DNA of 64,000 bases from JBBRHH01 sp963788015 (GCA_963788015.1 CAWBEY010000012.1:2480001-2544000); one strand, 5' to 3'; counted from the first letter of the stretch, positions 54,199 through 63,618 are shown. Program-made: numbers and translations. The notes: generated by a model from the letters alone, not told the origin.

Positions 54199-54878
54199 TC
54201 ACCCTTTTCGCCATCCCAGCGGCCTCCCCCGCGGCCGAAGCGTCTGCTCCAGATTTAACTCCCGCGCCGTCCGCTTGACCCACCCCTCCTTCCCAAAGGG
54301 CCTGCCCCGCTCCATGCTCAACTTCACCGCCCCCTCCGCCGCCTCCTCCTGCTCCCCATTCACCACCCCCAGCCACCGCCCCGGCCGATCCACCGGCCAA
54401 TTGCTCAACAGCGCATACAGTTCATGCCCCCGATGCTGCCGCACATAAGCGCTTCCCCACCGCCACTCCTGCGCCGTCTGGCCAGTTTCGCACGAAGCGG
54501 GTTGCGCTCAACATACCGCAGCACCGTCAGCAAATGCTCATCCTGCTGAATCGGAAAGCTCTTGAACCGCCCCTGGTACAGATGCCCGTGGCCAACCGCG
54601 TTGTGGGCATGCTTCCAACGCTGCGCATGCGTCAGCGTCAGCCAGCGCATAAAGAGCGTCAACTCCCCATCTCGCCTGGGCCAAAGCACCAGATGCCAGT
54701 GATTGGGCATCAGGCAGTAATCCAGGATACGAATGGGAGCTCGCCGATGCGCCAGCAACAAAACCTGCTCGAACGCCAGATAATCGCCATCCTTCTTAAA
54801 CAGCCGCAGCCGGCCATTGGCCCGATTCAGCACATGATAAACCAGGCCGCCAGGGGCATTGCGGGCAATTCGGGGCAT
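54199..54878 (-). CDS. REP-associated tyrosine transposase (RAYT, Y1-type HUH), one frameshift
   Basis: Starts MPRIARNAPGGLVYHVLNRA. The HUH metal motif is in YCLMPNHWHLVLWPRRDGEL. The following WLTLTHAQRWKHAHNAVGHG, LYQGRFKSFPIQQDEHLLTV and LRYVERNPLRAK contain the candidate catalytic tyrosines. A frameshift near 54480 moves into the frame reading RQHRGHELYALLSNWPVDRP and ending RPRGRPLGWRKG at 54199. The gene is flanked by REP palindromes in inverted orientation (54164-54180 and 54910-54931). RAYTs are single-copy transposases that mobilise REP sequences. A truncated relative is at 10048-10565. Confidence 0.88.
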
Positions 54879-54909
54879 GCTACGATATTACTAGCGGGGC
54901 AGACCCGTG

Positions 54910-54931
54910 TAAAGGTTCGCGTCACCTTTAA
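54910..54931. repeat. REP palindrome on the 5' side of the RAYT gene
   Basis: GTAAAGGTTCGCGTCACCTT followed by TA is the exact reverse complement of the reconstructed REP on the other side of the RAYT gene (22 of 22 bases). It is itself an imperfect palindrome. Confidence 0.88.
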
Positions 54932-55087
54932 CCGTTCGTTGCCAATTGGTCGGCCGTCGAGCTCTCCGAACGCAGCGCATCCCACCCCATTTCACCGAAT
55001 AAAAGGGTCTACGAGCTACAAGGTCTTTTGGATGCCGAGCATTTACTCTGGCACTCGGTTGGTCTAAACTTCAGACCAGAGGTACAC

Positions 55088-55327
55088 ATGCGAACCATCG
55101 GCAGCTACGAGCTAAAGACCCATCTGTCCGAAGTCCTTGACGCTGTCGAACATGGCCAAGCCGTGATCGTGACCCGTCACGGCAGGCCAGTAGCGCGGAT
55201 GATGCCTCCTGACGCTGCCGGCCGGGAGGATGTGAACCATGTGGTACGATCACTGATGGCGTTTCCCAGGACGTCGCTTCCAAGAGGGGTGACGATCAAA
55301 GGCCTCATCGACGAAGGGCGCCGTTGA
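55088..55327 (+). CDS. Phd/YefM-type antitoxin of a VapBC-like pair
   Basis: A 79-residue antitoxin starting MRTIGSYELKTHLSEVLDAV behind an AGAGGT site, followed by EHGQAVIVTRHGRPVARMMP, the typical fold for DNA binding and autorepression. The C-terminal arm (LPRGVTIKGLIDEGRR) would cover the toxin. It overlaps the toxin gene by 4 bp (TTGA), the usual coupling in such modules. An in-frame upstream extension to 55028 is rejected as unrelated to the family. Confidence 0.85.
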   Translation: MRTIGSYELKTHLSEVLDAVEHGQAVIVTRHGRPVARMMPPDAAGREDVNHVVRSLMAFPRTSLPRGVTIKGLIDEGRR

Positions 55328-55740
55328 GTGTGATCGCGGACATTTCGGTGGTGCTCGCCTGGTTGTTTGAGGAAGATCAGACGGCCGACGCACTGAAGAT
55401 TCTGCCAATCATCGAGAAGCAGGGCTTGCTGGTTCCGCCACTCTGGTGGAGTGAACTGGAGAACGGCATTTTGATGGGGGAGCGCCGAGGCCGAATAGCA
55501 TTCGCGGAGCTATCGGCGTTTTTGAAGCTGGTTCGGGCATTGCCGATCCGAACCGATGAAACACCCCGACATCGGATCAGCGATTCCATCATCACCATCG
55601 GGCGGCAACATCAACTCACAGCTTACGACGCCACCTATATTGAACTTGCGCTGCGTGAAGCCGCAGTGCTCGCGACGTTTGACACCGCAATCCGACGATG
55701 TGCGACGGCATTAAGCATTAAGGTCTTGCCCAAGCCATAG
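55324..55740 (+). CDS. vapC: PIN-domain VapC-type toxin
   Basis: A PIN ribonuclease of about 138 residues. Acidic active-site residues are visible in VIADISVVLAWLFEED (Asp), LWWSELENGILMGERRGR (Glu), LTAYDATYIELALREAAVLA (Asp) and TFDTAI (Asp). The start is TTG at 55324, overlapping the antitoxin stop, or GTG at 55330; both keep the first Asp. It would cleave RNA when released from the antitoxin. The module is intact and lies next to the RAYT/IS zone. Confidence 0.88.
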   Translation: MSVIADISVVLAWLFEEDQTADALKILPIIEKQGLLVPPLWWSELENGILMGERRGRIAFAELSAFLKLVRALPIRTDETPRHRISDSIITIGRQHQLTAYDATYIELALREAAVLATFDTAIRRCATALSIKVLPKP

Positions 55741-55847
55741 TAGACAAACTGGCCACGAGGCACGTAAAGGGGTTCACAAGCTAATATCACTCGCCCTGAA
55801 CCTGCAATCGACCCTCGGCCCCAGAGGCCGGCCAAATCGAAGGATTT

Positions 55848-56305
55848 ATGACAGACACGCGTGAAGTCGGTGAAATGTTGACGGCTCTTCAAATCGATTA
55901 CATACCTTTCGAAGTTGAAAAATTGCGGGACCAGCTCGCAATATTCCTGGACAATTTTCGTATGGCGCCCCCAACGGAGCAAGATTTTATTCGTGCTCAG
56001 ATTCATTCGGACCACGGGCAAAAGTTACTTCGGTGCGCTGGGGAGTTAGCGGAGAGAGCTGTTCGAACAATGCCAAGAATGACGTTACGTTGGGCCTTCT
56101 AGCTGTTGCGGTTGAAGGCGTCGAAGTGGACTACAGAGAAACACTGATGACATTGTGTCTACTTCACCACAGTGCCGTAAAATTAGGCGCGGATGTGCGT
56201 CTTCTGTTCAAAGAGGCCGCTGGATTCGGTTCGGCTAAGGCTCAGCAGTTTATTCTAGATTATCTCCAGAGCGGGGAAAAAGATTTGCAGGCCTTTCAGA
56301 TTTGA
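55848..56305 (+). CDS. Hypothetical protein, one frameshift
   Basis: Begins MTDTREVGEMLTALQIDYIP and continues QLAIFLDNFRMAPPTEQDFI and KLLRCAGELAERAV. Near 56065 the frame shifts into NDVTLGLLAVAVEGVEVDYR, HSAVKLGADVRLLFKEAAGF and SAKAQQFILDYLQSGEKDLQ, ending at 56305. About 152 mostly helical residues with no signal peptide. I do not recognise the family. The preceding spacer (55741-55847) contains no gene. Confidence 0.55.
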
Positions 56306-56360
56306 GGAAGCATATGGCTCCCAAGGCTTTTATTACGCGACGATTTAATCTTTTGCTGAT

Positions 56361-56444
56361 TCAACTAAAGGGGACGCAGCTGCTCTGTCTCAGCCCTCCC
56401 AAAGTTAGGCGCATGATCGACATCGTATCGAGCAGCAGCCTCAT
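56361..56444 (-). pseudogene. Truncated PIN-toxin N-terminus
   Basis: From ATG 56444 the frame reads MRLLLDTMSIMRLTLGG, the first strand and helix of a VapC-type toxin with its first Asp, then degenerates and stops at 56361. The break coincides with CAACTAAAGGGGACGCAGCT, a REP-like half motif. The ATG overlaps the antitoxin stop (ATGA). Confidence 0.5.
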
Positions 56445-56697
56445 TTTGAATCATCCTCACCGAGCCAGAACGAATCGGGTAGTGGATCATCGAAATCGGG
56501 CGCAAATGTATGTGAACGCGCCGGGTTGTTGTCCAAAAATCCGTTTGGCTTTCGACGCGGCGGGTGAGTCGACCGGCTGAATCTGAAGGAGCACCTCTTG
56601 ATTCGGTGCAAGCGCTAGCGGCTCGTCGGGCACGAGCAACTTGCCATCGAAATGACCTTGAGGGCGATCATCGGCCAGATCATACCACAGTCATCAT
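56441..56697 (-). pseudogene. Antitoxin of the truncated toxin
   Basis: The minus strand reads GHFDGKLLVPDEPLALAPNQ, EVLLQIQPVDSPAASKAKRI and FGQQPGAFTYI. After a shift near 56510 it reads APDFDDPLPDSFWLGEDDSK to a stop at 56441. The FDGK-x-x-VPDEPL opening is typical of small antitoxins paired with PIN toxins in planctomycetes and cyanobacteria. The start is unclear (ATGs at 56697 and 56694 are out of frame). The toxin downstream is truncated, so the locus is defunct. 56698-56973 holds no gene. Confidence 0.5.
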
Positions 56698-56973
56698 GCA
56701 GCGCGATCCCCCACCCCGGCCGAATCTGCCGTCGTCAAGTTCAAGGGGATCGCCCAGAGCCCTACTCCTCAACCAGCGTATCGGGCGAGGGAGCCACAAT
56801 CGGATACTGCCGTCACTCCACCGCCCTTCCGCAAGCTCGCGTGTCTATCGTCGTGAAGGGCGTTTCGCGAATGTGCGCGAAAAGTGCGCTAACGCGTCGG
56901 CCGATAAGACATTGGCCTTGCGTTGCGGGCAACGGCCCTTCACACTGGAACGGTCAACAGCAAAGGAGAAGCG

Positions 56974-57549
56974 ATGTTCAAGAGTATGGTGACTGTGATG
57001 GCGGGTGCGCTGGTGATTGGCGCGGCCGGCTGCAGCGATCGGCCACACGAATACGGCGAGCGGCGGCCTGATCCCAGCAGCCTCGATGAAGGCGGGGGCT
57101 TGCAGAGCAAGGAACTGCTGGCTTCAACACGCCAACTGGTCGACGATCTGCTGGCCGACCCCAAGCTCAACGCCAGCAAGACCAAGTGGACCATCGTGGT
57201 CGATCGCATCGACAACGAAACCACCGATCCGCGCTTCGACTACAACATCTTCAGCCGGCGCTTTGGGACGATGATCGCCCGCGAAGGGGGCGACCGGATC
57301 GCCTTGATTGAAAACAAGGCCCGCTTCCATGGCGTGCAAAACCGGGAAATCGAGCATGGCCCGGACAACTTCGGCGAAGGCGCGCCCGGCGGTTTGCCGG
57401 CCGGCATCCAGCCCGACTATGCCCTGACCGGCCGGGTGCAGGAGCTGCGCAACTCCGCCACGTCGACGTTTCGCTTGGAATTTCAGGTGCTCGATCTGCA
57501 TTCGCGCCAGATCCTGTGGACCAACGAATACATCGTGAAAACCCGCTGA
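56974..57549 (+). CDS. LpoB-like lipoprotein 1
   Basis: A 191-residue lipoprotein: leader MFKSMVTVMAGALVIGAAGC with the lipobox IGAAGC, preceded by an AAGGAG site. The body contains TRQLVDDLLADPKLNASKTK, TIVVDRIDNETTDPRFDYNI and FRLEFQVLDLHSRQILWTNE, matching the LpoB/penicillin-binding-protein-activator and CsgG-related pattern. It is probably anchored to the outer membrane, acting on peptidoglycan synthesis or envelope assembly. Intact; first of three lipoprotein genes. Confidence 0.75.
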   Translation: MFKSMVTVMAGALVIGAAGCSDRPHEYGERRPDPSSLDEGGGLQSKELLASTRQLVDDLLADPKLNASKTKWTIVVDRIDNETTDPRFDYNIFSRRFGTMIAREGGDRIALIENKARFHGVQNREIEHGPDNFGEGAPGGLPAGIQPDYALTGRVQELRNSATSTFRLEFQVLDLHSRQILWTNEYIVKTR

Positions 57550-57581
57550 GCGGCCCGTTGAACGAGTCACACGCCTCATCA

Positions 57582-58180
57582 ATGCGTTTACTACTTTGCA
57601 ATGTTCTGCTGCTGGTGATGACGGCGACCCTGCCGGGATGCGCGTTGGGGCCGAATCCGCAGTCGCGCAACACCGCGCTGGATGCGGGCAATCTGGTCGA
57701 GATCACGCAGAAGATGGCCCAGAGCATGGCCGCCGAGCCGCGCGTGCAGGAGGCCATTGGGCGCGAAGGGGCGTTGAAGGTGGTTGTGGAACCGGTTGAA
57801 AACCATCTTCGGGCCGAAGTGCTGCCGCGCGGGCCGGCCGAGGCGTTCACGGCGCGGTTGCGGGTTTTGCTCAGCCACAGCGCCCCGACAGCTTCACCTG
57901 GATCATGAACCGCGACGCCTTCAACCACCTGCGACAGCGCGAATTGGAGAAGGCCGCCCCAACCCGGATCGGCCAGGGCGACCTTGGACCTTCTCCCGAC
58001 AGCATTCAGCCACGCTACGCGCTGTATGCGGAGTTTTATTCGCTGGCCAATGAGGATGCCGATCACCGCAGCAGCGATTATTTGTGCGTCTATAAACTGA
58101 CTGATCTCCAGTCGCGAGTCGTCCTCTGGACAGACAAGTACGATCTGAAAAAGGTGGCCGTCAAAGGGTTTTTGGACTGA
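57582..58180 (+). CDS. LpoB-like lipoprotein 2, one frameshift
   Basis: Starts MRLLLCNVLLLVMTATLPGC, a second lipoprotein leader, then ALDAGNLVEITQKMAQSMAA and EGALKVVVEPVENHLRAEVL. A missing base near 57880 shifts the frame into WIMNRDAFNHLRQRELEKAA and CVYKLTDLQSRVVLWTDKYD, ending KKVAVKGFLD at 58180. The layout parallels the preceding gene (MxxxL-x-x-WTDKY against LHSRQILWTNEY), so the two are probably paralogues. It lies 32 bp after gene 1 and 4 bp before the TPR gene. Confidence 0.72.
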
Positions 58181-58184
58181 CTTC

Positions 58185-59454
58185 GTGAATGTATTGCTTT
58201 CCATTATTCGATTTAATCGCTTGATACTCGCGCGGCTGGCGTTGCTGGTTCCGGCCATTTTCGTGCTGGCCGGCTGCGAAGCGCCGGGCAAGACCGTCGA
58301 GATCGAGCACGCGCTGAACGACTATTTCATCGGCGACTACCAGGGCTCGGCCGCCCTTCTGCGTCCGGCGGCCAACAAGACCGACGAAAACTTTGTGCTC
58401 AACAACGTCCGGCTTGGGTCGGCTTACCTGGCCGAGCTGGATCTGGACTCGGCCGAAGGGGCTTTCCTGCGCGCCTACGACGTCATGAACAGTTTCGGTG
58501 TCAACACCGGCGGCCAGACCCTCGGGGCCGTGCTGCTGAGTGAATCGCTCAAGGTCTGGAAGGGGGAGCCCTTCGAGCGTGCCATGGCCAACTTTTACCT
58601 GGGCCTGGTTTACTACATGCGGCACGATTATGAGAACGCCCGAGCGGCCTTCGAGAATGCGCTCTTCAAGCTGCGCGATTACGCCGACACGCGCGACAAG
58701 AGCGAGGACTATCGGCGCGAGGATTCAAACTTCACCATCGCCTACATCATGCTGGCCAAGTCACTCCAGCGCCTGGGTGAGGAGCAACTGGCGCGGGCGA
58801 ACTTTGACCGCGCCGTTCAGCTTCGGCCAGAGCTGCGCGGCCTGCGATTACAACCTGAACCAGAACTCAAACCTGCTGCTGGTGGTGGATTTTGGCCATG
58901 GCCCGCAGAAGGAGAAGACGTTTGACGGCGCGGTGGTGGGCCTGGCGCCGACGCCGCGCCAGGCCGGGCCGATCCCGCTTCCGCGCGTGCATGTGGATGG
59001 AAAGTATTACGAGCTTGGGGGCCTGGACCGGGCACCCGTTGATCTGCTGGCTTTGGCGCAGGAGCGGCAGTGGCAGAGCATCGACACCATTCGGGCCGTG
59101 AAGTCAGCAGTGGGGACGGGGCTTATCGCGGGAGGCGCTTATGAAGGACTTCGCCGCAAGCACGACTACGGCGCGGCCGCCGCCCTCATTGGCGCCGGAC
59201 TGCTGCTAAAGGCCACCAGCCAGGCCGACGTGCGGGTTTGGGAAACTCTTCCGCGCACAAGCTTCATCCTGCCATTGCGGCTCAAGCCGGGCACGCACGA
59301 CATCACCATCAGCTTCCCGCAGGAGAACTACACACAGTCCTGGCGGAACGTGATCGTTCCGGAGCAAGGGGAGGTGACGCAATACATCCGCATGACGCGG
59401 ATGACCAATGGGGAGTATGAGTTCCCGGCGTCGTTGGCGCATGCGGAGCCGTAA
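58185..59454 (+). CDS. TPR-containing lipoprotein, COG3014-like, one frameshift
   Basis: Starts at GTG 58185 with a lipoprotein leader (LARLALLVPAIFVLAGC). TPR-like helices follow: HALNDYFIGDYQGSAALLRP, ALNDY-type GEPFERAMANFYLGLVYYMR and HDYENARAAFENALFKLRDY. A frameshift near 58845 joins to CDYNLNQNSNLLLVVDFGHG, then a glycine-rich segment (AVKSAVGTGLIAGGAYEGLR) and a beta-rich end (LKPGTHDITISFPQENYTQS). COG3014-type proteins sit beside LpoB/CsgG-like genes in several phyla, as here, which suggests an envelope complex. Confidence 0.65.
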
Positions 59455-59533
59455 AAACTGGCTACTTATCTGCGAAGCTTGGCAGTGCGTGCCCCTCTGC
59501 ACTAATATTAGAAGATGCACCGGTGAGTTAGCT

Positions 59534-60004
59534 ATGAGCAAAGCAACGGAAACATCTAAGCCGCTGATTGAGTCCGGACGCATTGACCATGTGCATGATG
59601 CGCATCGGCCTTACGTCATTGCGCCAGAGAATCGTGATCTTTTTGTTCGAACTGGGCGACAGGTCATTGCTGCCTGCAACACCCAGTTAAGGATCGAGCG
59701 GTGGCTTGAGGTGTATGAGGCGATGCTTGGATCGGTGCGGGATTTTGCCGAGGAGAATGCCGATCATGTTGCGGCATGCTATGCCGTGCCACGCAATGCC
59801 AAGACCCTCATCAGCTTCGTCCCAAAGAGTGGTGAGTTCGACTTCGAACTGGCGACCCAACTCGCCGAATTGCAGTTCGATTTCCAAGAGAGGTTTGCAA
59901 ACATCGTCGGCGCTATTGAGATCGGTCAAGTTCCTTCGTGGGACATTGATCGCTTTTTGGATTTAACGGCCGCTCAGCGCATTTACGCCGGCAACGGCGG
60001 GTAG
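59534..60004 (+). CDS. Hypothetical protein upstream of a HEPN-like gene
   Basis: A 156-residue cytoplasmic-looking protein: MSKATETSKPLIESGRIDHV, AACNTQLRIERWLEVYEAML, CYAVPRNAKTLISFVPKSGE, FDFELATQLAELQFDFQERF. It is mostly helical with one likely beta hairpin. I do not know the family. It ends 21 bp before the HEPN-like gene on the same strand, so they form a two-gene cassette, possibly of toxin-antitoxin or defence type. No defence gene lies nearby to confirm this. Confidence 0.6.
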   Translation: MSKATETSKPLIESGRIDHVHDAHRPYVIAPENRDLFVRTGRQVIAACNTQLRIERWLEVYEAMLGSVRDFAEENADHVAACYAVPRNAKTLISFVPKSGEFDFELATQLAELQFDFQERFANIVGAIEIGQVPSWDIDRFLDLTAAQRIYAGNGG

Positions 60005-60025
60005 GTAAAGGGGGGTTTAAAATCA

Positions 60026-60430
60026 TTGGCAACAAGCGCGCAAATCATCGATCGTCATATCGGGCAATGGAAACACAATCGCGCTTTGATTGGCTACGTT
60101 CCCAGTACGCATCCGGATTGGATCGTCACGGTCGTTTTCTATACAGCAGTGCATGCCGTCGATGCGGCGCTGGCCAGTGAAGGCGCCAGTGTATGGAATC
60201 ACGAGACACGGTTCTCTGCCATGGCTGGCATCAACCGTTTGCGAAAAGTCGGTGCCCTTTATCACCCGTTGTACGACCTGTCTCGCAAGGTTCGTTATAC
60301 CGCAGATCCCAATCAGTGGATCCCACCCCTTCAGATAGAACGACGGGTGATCAAGGGCCTCCTCCTGCCTCTCGAAACATCCGTCCAGACATTGCTCGGC
60401 GCGATCTGCAATTGGGTGAAATCGACATGA
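60026..60430 (+). CDS. HEPN-like protein
   Basis: A 134-residue helical protein starting at TTG 60026 behind GGGGGG: DRHIGQWKHNRALIGYVPST, DWIVTVVFYTAVHAVDAALA, HETRFSAMAGINRLRKVGAL, YHPLYDLSRKVRYTADPNQW. The pattern PDW-x-V-x-x-x-FY-x-AVH and Y-x-x-L-x-x-x-S-x-x-x-RY is shared with HEPN proteins. The classical R-x(4-6)-H RNase motif is not obvious, so catalytic activity is uncertain. The upstream partner is the 156-residue hypothetical. Confidence 0.6.
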   Translation: MATSAQIIDRHIGQWKHNRALIGYVPSTHPDWIVTVVFYTAVHAVDAALASEGASVWNHETRFSAMAGINRLRKVGALYHPLYDLSRKVRYTADPNQWIPPLQIERRVIKGLLLPLETSVQTLLGAICNWVKST

Positions 60431-60532
60431 CACATCTATCCCGGCCTTCATCTTCGACGCCCTCTGATCATTAATAAGTGGGCTGCCGCGCCTTTTGAAC
60501 CCATTCAACACGCCTGTACGATAGCGACCGCT

Positions 60533-62386
60533 GTGAATACCCCCCCCCGAAGCCGCATTACGCTCATCACCCTTCTTGGGTTGCTCGTTCCGTTGGCGCT
60601 CTATACCGCTTTCGTTATTCCAGCCGCCATTTCGCATCGGAATCAGATCAATCCCGACGCGGTGGCCTATGTCCGCTTTGCGCAGTACATCGCTCACGGC
60701 GACTTTTCACATTCTATTTCCGGCTACTGGAGTCCGCTGATTTCGTGGTGCATGACGCCGCTGGTGGCCATGGGGATGGATGGGCTGCACGCGGCGCGGG
60801 TGGTGCTGGCGCTTTGGGGAGCGGCGTTTGTCGTGGCGTTCTATTTCTTTGCCCGCACGCTGCACGCCATCGGACCTGTCCTACGCGTCGCCGCAACCTG
60901 CATCGTAGCGCTGGCGGCCGTAAGCATGGCGGTTGGCGTCATCTCGCCAGACATCATTCTCGGCACTTGCCTCCTGGCCTACTTCGCCGCCGTCATGCGC
61001 CAAACCTACTGCACAATCGCCGTCAGGCCTTTACCACCGGCCTGCTCGGCGGCGTCTCATACCTCGCCAAAGCCTATGCCTTTCCCTTCTTTCTCCTTCA
61101 CTTCACGCTCACACTGCTGATCAAGCGCTCCAGCGCCGCAAGTGCCAGCGCATCCAATGATCGGCCCAACCTGCTGAACACATGGCTCATTGGGCTGGCC
61201 GGCTTTGGATTGATCGCGCTGCCGTGGGTTGGGGTGCTGAGCGTGAAATATCACCGCTTCACCTTCAGCACTACCGGCAGCGCAGCCCACGCAATCATGC
61301 ACCCGGACCTGGCCGTGCCGCATGCTCCACTGGAATTTGGCCTGGCGCCCAAGCCATATATCACGCTGAAGGAAGTGCCTGAGACGCTGGCGTATAAGTT
61401 CTGGTCGCCGTTCGCCAGCGGCAGGAATTTCAAGCACCAGATCAAGATCATCATCAGCAGTCTCGTGCACGTCGTGTTCATGGGGAAGCCGGGCCGTGCT
61501 CGTACCATTCTGACCGATCGCCTACCCCTGCTTGCCTCGCCACAACATCAACGTCGCGGGCGGCGTCTCCTTTTATAGCCTGCACTTTGCGATCCTGTCT
61601 TTCGTGCTGCTCCCGTTTGTGCTGCGGTATCTTCCCCGCGACCAGCGTACAAACGCCGTGTGGCTGACGCTGACGGCATGTGCGTATTGCAGTGGGTTTC
61701 TGGTTGTGTACTGCGAGGCGCGTTACCTGCGGCCGATTCTTCTGCCCGTGGGTCTGATCCTGACGCTGCAACTGGTTTATGTGAGCGGCCGGCGAAGTGT
61801 CGAATCGGCATCGACGGGTTGCTGGATCGCGTTGTTCCGGGTGAGTGCGGCGATGCTGGTGCTGTTTTCTTTTGTGTTCGCCACGCTGGACGAGCTGAAG
61901 CACACGATGGCCCAGCCCAACACGCCGACCTACCGGAACGTGGCGGCGCAGCTAAAGACATTGAAGCTCAGCGGCAATCTCGCCAGCTCCGACTGGGGCC
62001 GGGGGCTGTTTGTGGCGTATCACATGGAGAGCCCGTATCTCGGATTTCCAGTTGATCTGAGCGATCAGCAGACGGCCCGGAAGCTTAAGGAATATCACGC
62101 GGCCGCGCTGCTGGTGTGGCCGGAGCCGGGGTCGATGGACAAAAAAGCCAAGATGCTTTCGCAGGCCGAGCGCGTGGTGCAGGGGGGCGGATGGAAACTG
62201 GCGGCGTCGATTCCGGTGCCGGTTCGGCCGGCGCATCACCAGCGAGCAAAAACGGCCAAGCCGTTGCCGCCCAACACCGACCAGCTTCGGATTTATGTTC
62301 CCGATCCCACGGCCGCGCCGACAACGCAGGGCGTGGTCGATCCCGACGAGGAGATGCCGTCGGACCCCGACGCCAGCTCACTGTAG
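60533..62386 (+). CDS. Polytopic glycosyltransferase (ArnT/PMT-like), frameshifted
   Basis: Starts at GTG 60533 (NTPPRSRITLITLLGLLVPL) with about ten hydrophobic segments. The first loop carries NPDAVAYVRFAQYIAHGDFS, matching the acidic D-x-x-x-Y motif after the first membrane helix of GT-C enzymes. Further segments are SYLAKAYAFPFFLLHFTLTL, SFYSLHFAILSFVLLPFVLR and CEARYLRPILLPVGLILTLQ. Frames change near 61010 and 61545. The C-terminal 150 residues are soluble. It would transfer a sugar from a lipid carrier to a cell-envelope acceptor; the substrate is unknown. It is followed by aroC after 54 bp. Confidence 0.72.
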
Positions 62387-62440
62387 AAGGCGGATCGTCG
62401 GCGGTTGGACCTGCCGTGGTCATGCTGTAGACTGCGCTTG

Positions 62441-63614
62441 ATGTCCACGTTGAGCTACAAAACGGCCGGTGAATCGCATGGGAAGGCGCTGATCGCGCTG
62501 GTGGAAGGGATGCCGGCGGGTGTGCCGATTGACCAGGCATTTATCGATGGCGAGCTTCGCCGCCGGCAAGGCGGCTATGGACGGGGAGGCCGCCAGAAGA
62601 TCGAGACCGACACGGCCAACATTCTTTCCGGCGTGCGGCGCGGGCACAGCATTGGCTCGCCCATCGTGCTGGAGATCATCAACAAGGATTCGCGCATCGA
62701 TGACGCCCCGCCGGTGCATCGGCCTCGCCCGGGGCACGCCGATTTGGCCGGCTCAATCAAGTGGCTGACGACCGACTGCCGGGAGGTGCTGGAGCGAGCT
62801 TCAGCCCGCGAGACGGCCGCCCGCGTCGCGGCCGGGGCGCTTGCCCGCTGCCTGCTCAAACAATTCCAAGTCGAAGTCTTCGCCTATGTCCTCTCCATCG
62901 GATCGGCCATTGCAAAAGTAGACTGGTCGCAAAATCTCGAATCCCTCCGCGCCTGCGCGATGCCGGCGATCTTTTCCGCGACTGGGTCGGCACGCCCGAT
63001 CCCGCGGCGGCCGAGGAAATGCGCAAGCAGATCAAGCAGGCGAAGGCCGACGGCGACACCCTGGGCGGATTGGTCGAGGCGCGCGTTTTCAATTGCCCGC
63101 CCGGCCTCGGCTCGGCCGTGCAGTACGACTTGAAACTCGACGCCCGCCTGGCCCTCGCAGTCATGAGCATTCAGGCTTTTAAGGGGGTGGAGATCGGCAT
63201 GGGCCGCGAAGCCGCCTTCCTCCCCGGCTCAAAAGTCCACGATGAAATCGGATTCGATCCCGCCCAGAAACAATCGCTCACGCTCGGCTTCACCCGCAAA
63301 ACCAACAACGCCGGCGGCCTCGAAGGCGGCATGACCAACGGCCAACCCATCATCGTTCGCGGCGCAAAAAACCGATCAGCACGTTGATGAAGCCCCTTGA
63401 AAGCGTGGACCTGAACACCAAGGAATCCAGCAAGGCGGCCTACGAACGCTCCGACGCCTGCGCCGTCCCGGCCGCGAGCGTTATCCTCGAAAACGTCGTC
63501 GCCTTCGAAATCGCCAAAGCATTCGTCGAAAAATTCAGCGGCGATTCGCTCATCGAGATGCGCGCCAACTACGACAACTTCATCGCCACCGCCCGCAAGC
63601 TTCCCCTGGCCTGA
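62441..63614 (+). CDS. aroC: Chorismate synthase, two frameshifts
   Basis: Starts MSTLSYKTAGESHGKALIAL, the FMN/EPSP-binding GESHG motif, then RRQGGYGRGGRQKIETDTAN, RPRPGHADLAGSIKWLTTDC and ERASARETAARVAAGALARC. Shifts near 62965 and 63365 are bridged by VQYDLKLDARLALAVMSIQA, TNNAGGLEGGMTNGQPIIVR and ISTLMKPLESVDLNTKES, then RSDACAVPAASVILENVVAF. About 390 residues when corrected. It makes chorismate from EPSP, the last step of the shikimate pathway. Confidence 0.93.
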
Positions 63615-63618
63615 AATC

